DNA of 64,000 nt. Source: Gaeumannomyces sp. JS-464. Lineage: Eukaryota; Ascomycota; Sordariomycetes; Magnaporthales; Magnaporthaceae. Shown here piece after piece: positions 56,179-64,000 of this stretch. Numbering within the stretch: the stretch's first letter is position 1; the number at the start of each line of letters is the position of its first letter. A model generated the notes under the pieces. The model was given only the letters and a program-made list of their open reading frames with translations. It was not told the origin of the DNA and did no database searches. The translations under genes were made by a program, and so were the position numbers. The DNA lies in the NCBI GenBank assembly GCA_002197995.1, contig NGZR01000007.1, positions 2,624,399 to 2,688,398 of the forward strand. The letters run 5' to 3'.

Positions 56179-56384
56179 TTTTGCAAAATAGGTACCCAGC
56201 GGGGTTCGGGATTGTTGGGCGCCGTATGGCTGGACGAAGACTCAGCTTCGCAACGGACGAAATGTTAACCAGTGCAAAATGGGGCTGTTTTTACCTGCGC
56301 TCCTTGTGCATGTGTGGTTTATCTTCCATCTTGTCTACCAGCATCTGCCGCCCCGTACTCTCGTGTTCCACTGGTCACGTCCAG

Positions 56385-57691
56385 TCATGTCGAACCTACT
56401 TGCAAAACCAGCCACGCCCGCCAGCCCTCGTCTGCCAGAATGGACCGGACTCTGGCCTCGAGCCATTCCGTGTTTCCCCAAAAACCCCACGAGGCCTGGA
56501 AGCGGCACCAGTCCACCAGCGCCGTCTCCCAGTGACGCACGAACAATGCCCAGTCGTCATACGCCAGTGGAGCATCGCCATTTCTGGTCGTGGCAAGAAG
56601 GGCTTGCCTGTATCTCTGCAAGAGCTCCTTTTCACCTGCGCCATAGCGAGCATCTCTGGCACGTCCGTTTCATCCGTTCCCAGAAGCATTTCGATGGGGA
56701 TGGAGCAGGTACAGAGCTTGGCCAGGTCGCAAACCCCAAGGCCAAGGCCGACGTACTGAAAGTCAAAAAAGGCGACGCGATCCTCCCTCTCTGTCGTGAA
56801 GAGGTTCTCCGACTTGACGTCCCCGTGGATGTACGACTCGAAGGGTCGGCCGGTGGGTGTGAGGAAGGCGGCGGCCATCTCGGCGGCGGAAGGGCCGGTT
56901 TGTGACCGTGCCTTGGCATTGAGAGGGGAGCAGAAGGCGGCGGACCACTCTGAGTACCCGTCTCGCTCCAGAGACTTGTACTCTTTGCGCCTCGTCGCGA
57001 GGTAGGTGTAGCCGCCGTTCAGCCACAGCTTGGACCCCGATGTGCCTTTGGAACCATCCCGTCGGCGTTTGGCCTCGTCGAGCGGCGGCAAAAGGTACTC
57101 TGCAAGGTCGACGTCGAGATGACCCGCGTCCCGGGATGCCAGCATCGACCGCGTGGTGCCGTGAAACTTGGCGAGCCAGTCGAGCGCCGCGTGGACCTGA
57201 CGTGGGCTCAGCACCCCCCTTTTCTCCCCAGCAATGGGGAACTCGGGTCGCAGATCCGTCATTATGGTGGCGGTAACCCCATCCAGCTGCGCCGCGCCGG
57301 GAGTGTCGCGCAGCAAGCGCGGATCCGCAGTCGAGGCGAGGCATTTGGCCACGGCCACGTCGCGCGCGGGCAGCTGCGGCGCGACGTGCTGGTAGAAATG
57401 CTGCTCGACCTCGTAGCTGAGCATCTTGCGCAGGTGGCCCTCGTCTATGGTCTGGCTGCCGCGGCCATGGGGCGGGGAGATGAGCTTGAGGATGAGGGGG
57501 ACGGCGTCCGAGCTGGGGAGAGGCCCGAGGCCTGGAGGGATCTGCTCTGGGCTGGATGGTCTGGCCTCGATGGCGCAGATGTGGCCGTAGCCCGCCCAGA
57601 GGGTTTGAAGCTCTGTGCAGGAGACGAGCTCCGTGCCCAGGCACGAGAGCAGGATCTCGGCCGCGCGCCGCGGATCGACGGTGGGAGCCAT
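56385..57691 (-). CDS. aminoglycoside-phosphotransferase/CHK-like small-molecule kinase, one frameshift
   Basis: A protein-kinase-fold small-molecule kinase of about 430 residues. The start at 57691 gives MAPTVDPRRAAEILLSCLG. The N-lobe contains VPLILKLISPP (putative ATP-binding Lys). The catalytic loop is SYIHGDVKSENLFTT (HxDxxxxN) and the metal-binding segment VAFFDFQYVGLGLGVCDLAK. Near 56645 a one-base loss moves the frame. Following it gives LLQRYRQALLATTRNG, DDWALFVRHWETALVDWCRF and the end LVLQVGST at 56385; the other frame would run to 56396 with a meaningless tail. The family includes choline, ecdysteroid and antibiotic kinases, and the substrate here is unknown. It is tail-to-tail with the peptidase gene (206 bp) and 115 bp upstream of the arylsulfatase stop on the same strand. 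Confidence 0.82.
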
Positions 57692-57726
57692 GGCAGGGGG
57701 GTGGGAGGGTTGTTTTCAAGCGAGGC

Positions 57727-57747
57727 GGGCAGGCAGGCAGGCAGGCA
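57727..57747. repeat. GGCA tetranucleotide repeat
   Basis: About five tandem GGCA units in the short spacer between the kinase start and the arylsulfatase stop. Confidence 0.8.
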
Positions 57748-57806
57748 CTGGACACCACTGGATCGTTGGCAGCGAGGAAGAGTTAATTTCGGCTAGAACG
57801 GCTGAC

Positions 57807-59591
57807 TCAAGAAACGGTGGACCCTGCCCCCAACACGACCCGGCCCGGTGGGGCTGGTGCCTTGCTCGTTTCCGTGTGGGCGTGCATAAACTGTAACCAC
57901 TGAATGTGCTCTGTTTCCTCGGCCGTCAGCGCTCGTCGCTTGATCGGCTTGATATCCTTCTGCAGCCCAACCACCCCTACGTCGTCGGCATACGCCTCCC
58001 ACAGCCCAACCAGCTGCCTGAGCTTCTCGGGGTGCTTGTCTGCCAGGTCTTCAGTCTCGCCTGGGTCCTTGGCCAGGTCGAACAGCTCCCAGCGACCAGG
58101 CCCCTTGGGCGGCGGCACCCAGTCGATCTTCCAGAAGCCCTTGCGGAATGCGCCGCACCCCATCAGCTCCCAGCCAACCTCGTAGGTGTCGTCGTGGATG
58201 TCCGTCTTGGCCGGGTCCGCCAGCCAGTCCGCCCACGACGCGCCGCGCAGCCGCTCGACGGGCCTGCCCCTGTACTCGCCGTCGTGCGCCTTGGCGCCGG
58301 CCAGCTGCAGGATCGTCGGCGCCAGGTCCATGACGGTGCAGAACGGGGACTCGAGCCCACCGCCGGGACGGGCCAGCCCGGGCTTGGACAGGATGAAGGG
58401 CACGCGGATGCCGCCCTCGGTGCTGAAAAGCTTGTGCAAGCGGCTGGGCGCTGTGCCGGCCTGCGCCCAGAGCGGGCCGTACCAGCAGTACGACGTGGGG
58501 CTCCCGATGTTTTCGAGGCTGTTGTCGTAGTACTGCTGCATGTGGGCGAGAGTCGCCCCCTGCATGACCGGGCCGGCTTCCAAGGCCGCCCCCTCGGCCC
58601 CGTTGTCGCTCATAAAGATGATGTACGTGTCGTCGTACTGGCCCGATTTCTTCAGGTACTCGACCACCTTGCCGACGTTCTCGTCCATGCGCTCCACCAT
58701 GCCGGCGTACACCTCCATCGTGCGGCACGACCGCGCCCGCGCATCGTCCGTCATGTCCTCCCACGCCGGCACATCGGGCGCCACCACCGGATGCGGCACA
58801 ATGTCTTCCGGCACGAGCCCCATCTTCTTTTGACGCTCGATGCGCTCGGTGCGCAGGGCGCCCGGGCCCGCGTCGTACCGTCCACGATAGTGCATGCTGT
58901 TCTCCAACGGCGCCTGGATGGGCCAGTGGGCGGCCGTGAAGGGCAGGTATGCGAAAAAGGGCTGGTCGGGCTGCGCCTTTTGGTGCTCGTCCAGGTACTC
59001 AATCAGCTTGTCGGCGTAAAAGTCGGACGAGTACCAGCCGTCGGGCAAGGACGTGACGACCTCACCGTCCTCGCGATGATAAGCAGACGTTGCAGTGTTG
59101 AAAAAGCGCGGAATGTCGGCCTTGCGCTTGACGGGTGGCTCGTACGCGTAGTGGCTGCAGCAGCCGTTCAGCATCGCGAAGGAGCGGTCAAAGCCCTTCT
59201 CGGGCGGGCTCTGGGCCCTGTCGTAGCCCAGGTGCCACTTCCCCGACATGGCGGTGAAGTATCCCGCATCCTGGAGAAGCTGCGGGAAGGTGGCGACCTT
59301 GTCGTTAAGGAATCCTTCGTGCCCGGGCTTCCCGCGGTGGGATTCCGATATTTTGATAAACTCGGCCAGCTGCCCGAAGCCCGTCAGGTGGTGGTCGGTC
59401 CCCGTCAGGAGCATGGCCCGCGTGGGCGAGCAGAGCGCCGAGGCGTGGAAATCGGTCAAGCGGAGGCCATGGTAGCCGAGCTTATCGATGTTGGGCGTGT
59501 TGATCTCGCCGCCGTAACAGCCCGTGTCGGACCAGGCGAGATCGTCGGCGAGGAAGATGAGGAAATTTGGGCGGCGGGGAGTGGGAGTCAT
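57807..59591 (-). CDS. arylsulfatase (alkaline-phosphatase-superfamily sulfatase)
   Basis: An intact, intronless gene of 594 residues. It hydrolyses sulfate esters. The N-terminus PNFLIFLADDLAWSDTGCYG supplies the metal-binding Asp pair. HASALCSPTRAMLLTGTDHH contains the CxPxR signature with Cys54 to be converted to formylglycine. AGYFTAMSGKWHLGYDRAQS has the conserved GKWHLG motif and YIIFMSDNGAEGAALEAGPV the second metal-ligand Asp-Asn pair. The C-terminal part (GGIRVPFILSKPGLARPGGG, CTVMDLAPTILQLAGAKAHD, WELFDLAKDPGETEDLADKH) is typical of the family. No signal peptide is evident, suggesting an intracellular enzyme like several fungal choline- or aryl-sulfatases. It starts 582 bp from a divergently transcribed sugar transporter. 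The frame is clean over 1.8 kb, in contrast to nearby genes. Confidence 0.95.
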   Translation of the reverse strand: MTPTPRRPNFLIFLADDLAWSDTGCYGGEINTPNIDKLGYHGLRLTDFHASALCSPTRAMLLTGTDHHLTGFGQLAEFIKISESHRGKPGHEGFLNDKVATFPQLLQDAGYFTAMSGKWHLGYDRAQSPPEKGFDRSFAMLNGCCSHYAYEPPVKRKADIPRFFNTATSAYHREDGEVVTSLPDGWYSSDFYADKLIEYLDEHQKAQPDQPFFAYLPFTAAHWPIQAPLENSMHYRGRYDAGPGALRTERIERQKKMGLVPEDIVPHPVVAPDVPAWEDMTDDARARSCRTMEVYAGMVERMDENVGKVVEYLKKSGQYDDTYIIFMSDNGAEGAALEAGPVMQGATLAHMQQYYDNSLENIGSPTSYCWYGPLWAQAGTAPSRLHKLFSTEGGIRVPFILSKPGLARPGGGLESPFCTVMDLAPTILQLAGAKAHDGEYRGRPVERLRGASWADWLADPAKTDIHDDTYEVGWELMGCGAFRKGFWKIDWVPPPKGPGRWELFDLAKDPGETEDLADKHPEKLRQLVGLWEAYADDVGVVGLQKDIKPIKRRALTAEETEHIQWLQFMHAHTETSKAPAPPGRVVLGAGSTVS

Positions 59592-60173
59592 GGTGCGTCG
59601 TTTGGCTCGTCAGCCTTCTTGGGAAGGGAACTCATCGCGACAGGGGATACAAAGCCCAAGATGGCGAGGGCACCCGTCATGTTAAAAAGCCCCCCGCGCT
59701 CGCTCGGGGAGCAACATCCCCTCGACGAAGAGGGCGGCCTCGGAGATGGCGTAGATTCGGGGAGGGGGCCGAGCACGGCTGCTTACTGGCTGTGCAAAAG
59801 TAGCCCCGGGTAACCAACGGAGCCATGTTGCCGGGCACCTCACCAGGACTAGGATTGTGCATGCGAGGACAGCGACCCCGTAGCAGTGGTGCGGGTCTCG
59901 TCTCCGCATTCACCCCGCGTGCTGCAATATTGACAGGCTTCCCCCATGTTTGCCCCCGACCCCGACATTGCGGGGGAGTGGCACGCAATCTCCCACGCCA
60001 TACTTATATCATCTGGCCACGCCCCGTGCCTACTTACAAATTCACAAGTCTCGTCGCACCACTGCTGCTGCAATCTTCGCGTCTTTTCCCCCCTTAATGG
60101 TCAACTGTCTTAGCCGGTGTAAGCTAACAAAGGAAAGTCTTCGTTGTTGAGCCTCCAGCCTCCCCACCCACCA
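59592..60173. promoter_or_regulatory. divergent promoter between arylsulfatase and MFS sugar transporter
   Basis: Both flanking genes start outward from here, so control sites for both must lie inside. No specific operator is claimed. Open frames on both strands within it are featureless. Confidence 0.5.
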
Positions 60174-61739
60174 TGCTTCGCAAATTTATGCAGGAGCACA
60201 ATGCTCGTGTCACCCAGCATGTCACGAGAAACCTGCTGCTGGCAGTCATCGTTATGGGCACATCCGTGTTTAGCTATGGCTTCGAGACGAGCATTGTGAA
60301 CACTACCCAGGCCATGGACGGTAGGCATCCTCGGAATCACCTTTGAAAGGGAACGAGTAACAAGGCTTTTGAACTAACAACTTGTTCTCGCTCGGGCAGC
60401 TTTCGAGCGCAGGTTTGGCGAGTACCTTGGCCAGAAGAAATACGGCTTCACCTCGACCAATCTCGCGATTTTCAACTCGGTTCCCCTGGTCGCCTACGCA
60501 ATTGGGGTCATCGTCGGCTCGCTTATCGGCGAGCGATTCGGACGCAAGAAGCTGTTCGTCGGCATGAATTTCATCTGCGTCACCGGCACCATCATCTGCG
60601 TCACGGCCAGCACCTTTGGCCAAATGCTCGCGGGCCGCATGGTACTGTACCTCCACGTCGGAATGGAGGCCTGGCTGATCCCCATGTTTTTGGGAGAGAT
60701 AGCCCCCGCCCCGGTCCGTGGCACCCTGGTCGCCACCTACACCTTCAGTCACATCTTTGCCGGTCTCATTGCCGCCGTGGTTACCCAATTCACCAGCGAG
60801 TACCACGGCGATGCCTCTTGGCAGGTGTCGTTTGGCCTGATCCTCATCTGGCCCGCGCTGGGCTCGCCTCTCGCTGGCTGCTGCTGAATATCGCCTCGCT
60901 GGCTTGTGCGCAAAGGCCGATACGACGAGGCCGTGAAGAACATCATGTACATCTCGGCAGTCGACAAGGACTACCCCGCCGAGGAGGAGGCTACGCTGCT
61001 CCTCGAGGCTGTGCAGCAGACAACAACCCAGGGCAACTGGTCCGACATGGTGAAAGGCACCAATCTGCGTCGGACTGTCCACGGTTCAATCGCCGCCATC
61101 CTCACACAAGTTGTGGGCATGCCCTTCGCCTCCGTCTACGGAACCATCTTCCTCAAGCAGGTTGCCGTCATGAACCCCTTTACAGCGACGCTTATTAAAC
61201 GCGCCCTGCTTTGCTTTGGGTGCTTGACAGTGATTCTCTTCGTCGAGAAGACTGGCCGGCGCCCTATGTTTTTTGTCGGAGCTTCCATCACGACTGTTTC
61301 CCTTATGATCATGGGTGGGCTCGGCACCATTCCCAACCCGACGAGATCGATCAAGGAGGGTATTATCGCGATGTCCATCCTTTTCCCCACCACATATATC
61401 ATGTCCTTCGCCTCCTGCTTGCAGGTCGTCAAGTCAGAAATTCCTCACATCACCTTGCGCGACAAGTCCAACATGGTGTTTTGGAGTTTGGCAAACATTA
61501 GCAACTTCGCGACCACATTCTCGCTGCCGTATCTCCTTAACGAACCTGCTAACCTAGGCTCGCGCGTCGGTTTCATTTATGGGGTGATTGGGGCCTTAGG
61601 GCTCATTTGGGGATTTTTCTTCATGCCAGAAATGACGGGCAAGTCGCTCGAAGAGGTGGACGAGATGTTCGAAAGCAAGGTTCCAGCTTGGAGGTCGAAA
61701 GGCGAGTTACTCCCCACCCTTTTTTCTTCCACGAGATAA
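60174..61739 (+). CDS. MFS sugar transporter (maltose/general-hexose-permease-like), one short disruption
   Basis: A twelve-span sugar porter of about 495 residues. The start at 60174 (CCACCATGCTTCG) opens MLRKFMQEHNARVTQHVTRN. The intron is 60321-60399 (GTAGGC, GAACTAAC branch, GGGCAG). Signatures: VIVGSLIGERFGRKKLFVGM (RxGRR-type loop), AGRMVLYLHVGMEAWLIPMF, SWQVSFGLILIWPALG, then a damaged PESPRW region at 60865-60905 where a small indel (GAATATCGCC for an expected GAATCGCC-like sequence) shifts the frame. Further on are WLVRKGRYDEAVKNIMYIS, LTQVVGMPFASVYGTIFLK, VEKTGRRPMFFVGASITTVS and the tail FFMPEMTGKSLEEVDEMFES with KVPAWRSKGEL. The PETKGxSLEE-like tail marks a sugar porter of the fungal maltose/quinate group. 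The substrate is not determined. It lies at the edge of an AT-rich block. Confidence 0.86.
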
Positions 61740-61984
61740 AAACCTTTTGCTAACAAGATCGCGCTACACAGACTGGAAAGGCACGACTGCTGCGAGAATT
61801 ACCGAGTTGGAAAATGGCGGCGTACAAATGGCGGGAAAGTTAAAAGAGAAAATCGTTAACAACTTGTAAAAGGAAAAGTTGGTTTAATTTAGTTTAAATC
61901 GGTGCACTTTTTATCTTTTTCACTTTTATTTGTTTATAATATATATAACGTAGTTTACCTTTTTATGCTACGAACCCGATGTTA
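61740..61984. other. transition into the second AT-rich block
   Basis: Base composition drops sharply about 100 bp beyond the transporter stop. No gene seen. Confidence 0.45.
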
Positions 61985-62175
61985 CGACTAAGGGTTTTGC
62001 TTTTAATGTAAAAAGCTTTAAAAGCTGTTTAAACAGTAATAATGGCTAGCGTTTAAAGGTAAATTTAAAAGGTTTAAAAAATAACTTTTAACTGCTTACT
62101 TTAAAAAATGCTTAAAAGTTAACTTAAGTTAACTAATGCTGGAGCTTTAATTAAAAAGCTTATTTTAAACACTAC
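61985..62175. repeat. diverged LTR-like remnant related to the Gypsy LTR
   Basis: The stretch AAATGCTTAAAAGTTAACTT followed by AAGTTAACTAATGCTGGAGC (62.1 kb) parallels the LTR segment at 39.05 kb (GGATGTTTAAAAGCTAACTT, then AGGTTAACTAATGCCGAAGC), and upstream bases also align loosely. It looks like a solo or truncated LTR of a related family, heavily mutated. Only part of the LTR length is recognisable. Confidence 0.5.
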
Positions 62176-63109
62176 TTTTTTTTTTTTTTTGCAATTAGCA
62201 CTTACCTCGCCCCGCTTTTAACTTGTGCACCGTTTATGCGTTTTAGTTCGCTAACCACGTAATTTAACTTATAAAATTAACTTTTTATTATTTTTAGCTT
62301 ATTTGCAATTGTTTTCCGTGCATGTTAATAACGATTATTATAAACCAGGTTATTATTTTTTAAGCGATAGCGAGTTTTTTAATCTTTTTATAAACAAGGT
62401 TTTAAAACTTTTTGCAAGCTAATTTGCAAACCGATTTGCAAGCGACCTTTTCGACTTTTTTGCAAACGCTTTCGCGATTTTTTTTTAAACAACCTTTTTA
62501 ATTACTTTATAAACGACCTTTTCGATTTTTATACACGCGAAGTTTTAAACGAAGTTGCAAGCTTTTTTACAAACGCTTTTTTTTAAAACGGCTGTTTTTA
62601 AACCTTAAAGTTTGCAAAAGCGCTTTTTACTTTTTACTTTACTTTAAAAACCTTTAAACAAATTATTACAATTAGCGTGTAAACTTTTAATAATTAAAAA
62701 AAAAGCAATAAGGTTTACTTTTTTTTAAAATAATAAAAGTTACGTAATGTGCAAATAACTTAATAAAGCTTTATAAATTTGTAATAAAGTAATAAATTTA
62801 AAGCTTTATAAATTTATAACGAAGTAAAAAATTTAAAACAAATTTAAAAAAACGTTAAATACAAGTAAAATGTATATAAAAAAAGCTTTTTATTACAAAA
62901 CTAAACTAAAGTAGTACCCGTTATACCAAAGTAAAAAGAAACGTTATCGTATTAAAAATTACAACCCGCTAAGTTTTTATATAAGCGATTATACCGTAAC
63001 ACTTTTTTTTATTTTAAAATAACGTAGTTTATAAGCGAATGCTATATATAAACGAGTGTTACAATTAACGCGTCCACGCGTTAATCCAACTTTATTTACA
63101 AATATTTTT
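62176..63109. other. AT-rich sequence without recognisable gene
   Basis: Very AT-rich with repeated TTGCAAAC/TTTATAAAC-like words (62.4-62.65 kb). By position it may contain the left terminus of the pogo-type transposon and older repeat debris. No open frame of note. Confidence 0.4.
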
Positions 63110-64000
63110 ATAACAAATAATAGCAAATTAAAGCGATAAACGCAAAATTGTTTTAACTTTTTAAACGATCGTATTAAATTTATAATTAAATATATAAAGC
63201 GCCGTTAAAATTTATAAAATCGACTTTTCCACTTTCGCCCGGCGAAAGCGCGATTAACTTGTTCGACGCAATATTATGCTTAAATTACGAAAATTAACGG
63301 AATCCGAAAAAAAGGCGCTTATTAAATAAATATTTAAACGGGATTCGCAAGCATTCCTTTCCCGACCTTTTAATGTTAAAAATATGGTTAACTAATTGTT
63401 TACCAAACGCGACGCGGGCGCCGTTAGCAAAAACTAGGTCGCGAACTTCGTTAAACGCCGCGTAAAGCTCGGTACGCGTTAAATTCGAAAGTACGATTAC
63501 TAAAAAGCCAAATGCGAAAATCCTAAGCTCGTTTTTACGTAATTCGACTTTATACGAAACATTATAGCTAAATATAGCATTATAAATAACGATATTTATA
63601 ATTTCGACGAAACCGGCTTTTTTATAAGCATAATCGCCGCCGTTATAATTATTACAATATTAAAAAGCCGTAGTAAAACAAAACTGGTTTAGCTTAGCAA
63701 TTAAAAATAGGCTATAGTTATTTAAAAGGTTAATTATTACAATTAAGCGATTTTTTTTATTATCGTTAAAAGGTAGTACTATTTAGCTAATTGGTATTCG
63801 AAAACCGACTTTTTACGCGATTAGGTTATTTTAACAAGTTTTTACGGGTAAATTACAAACGAGTTTAGTTTAAAATGAATTTAGCATTTCGATAAACACA
63901 TTACAACCCGCAAAAAAAGGTTTTATCGTTTATTAATGCTAAACGGGTATAAAAGTTACTATTCGACGGATTTTAAATTTTATTGCTAAAAATATAACAT
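63110..64000 (+). mobile_element. pogo/Fot1-type DDE transposon, transposase truncated by window end
   Basis: Plus-strand transposase remnants: an N-terminal helix-turn-helix stretch (AVKIYKIDFSTFARRKRD), then MLKLRKLTESEKKALI with FKRDSQAFLSRPFNVKNMVN (from 63276), a Tc5-type DNA-binding part (FVKRRVKLGTR, RKYDY, AKCENP) and the hallmark start of the DDE domain IIAKYSIINNDIYNFDETGF (63.56-63.62 kb), whose Asp is the first catalytic residue. Weaker DDE-like sequence continues (NEFSISINTLQPAKKGFIV) to the window end. In-frame TAA codons at Gln positions again indicate RIP. Terminal inverted repeats were not found, and the 3' half lies outside the window. Confidence 0.78.

Noticed and set aside
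57906..59813. 635-codon plus-strand open frame
   Set aside because: It is the exact antisense of the arylsulfatase gene, whose motifs are unambiguous.
1..64000. tRNA, rRNA, CRISPR and riboswitch features
   Set aside because: I looked for tRNA-like TTCGA-N-TCC loops and regular spaced repeats and saw none that folded convincingly by eye; CRISPR arrays are not expected in a fungal nucleus. A tRNA scan would be decisive.

Overview
The window is nuclear DNA of a filamentous ascomycete (Pezizomycotina, probably Sordariomycetes; class inferred from gene content and intron style, not proven). It has GC-rich host genes with short GT-AG introns, fungal Zn2Cys6, DUF3716 and DUF5672 families, and extremely AT-rich transposon blocks whose decay (CAA to TAA stops, paired C-to-T and G-to-A changes between LTRs) is that of repeat-induced point mutation (RIP).

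Layout. 1-24.6 kb is a housekeeping block: AP-1 mu adaptin (+), a multi-pass membrane protein (-), a transcription factor with two tandem Zn2Cys6 clusters (-), a four-span membrane protein (-), S-adenosylmethionine decarboxylase (-), the cytosolic Fe-S scaffold ATPase Cfd1 (-), a DUF3716 protein (+), a disordered protein with DPW motifs (+) and a DUF5672 glycosyltransferase-like protein (+). 25-33.6 kb is an accessory block of transporters: an anion:cation-symporter-type MFS protein, a decayed sugar porter, an NmrA-like protein and a nicotinate-permease-like MFS protein (all +). 34.0-36.8 kb encodes a large TPR/ankyrin protein ending in a TIR-like domain with the expected catalytic Glu.

38.2-52 kb is the transposon block. 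A second DUF3716 gene is cut inside its Cys-rich motif by a 7.2-kb chromodomain-bearing Ty3/Gypsy LTR retrotransposon (minus strand) with two 478/479-bp LTRs and a perfect 5-bp target duplication (AAACT). The host gene resumes in frame on the far side. Beyond it lies a RIP-degraded autonomous-type Helitron (Rep plus Pif1-like helicase, minus strand).

52.5-61.7 kb returns to host genes: a PIP-kinase-family protein (+), a papain-like peptidase with an acidic helical C-terminal domain (+), an aminoglycoside-phosphotransferase-like kinase (-), an arylsulfatase (-) and an MFS sugar transporter (+). 61.8-64 kb is AT-rich again, with an LTR-like remnant and a pogo/Fot1-type transposase running off the window.

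Many conserved genes are broken by one- or two-base losses, mostly in short C or G runs, while others (CFD1, arylsulfatase, the DUF3716 gene, most of the TIR gene) are clean. For essential genes this looks more like sequencing undercalls than gene death. Such genes are annotated as CDS with their breaks noted.
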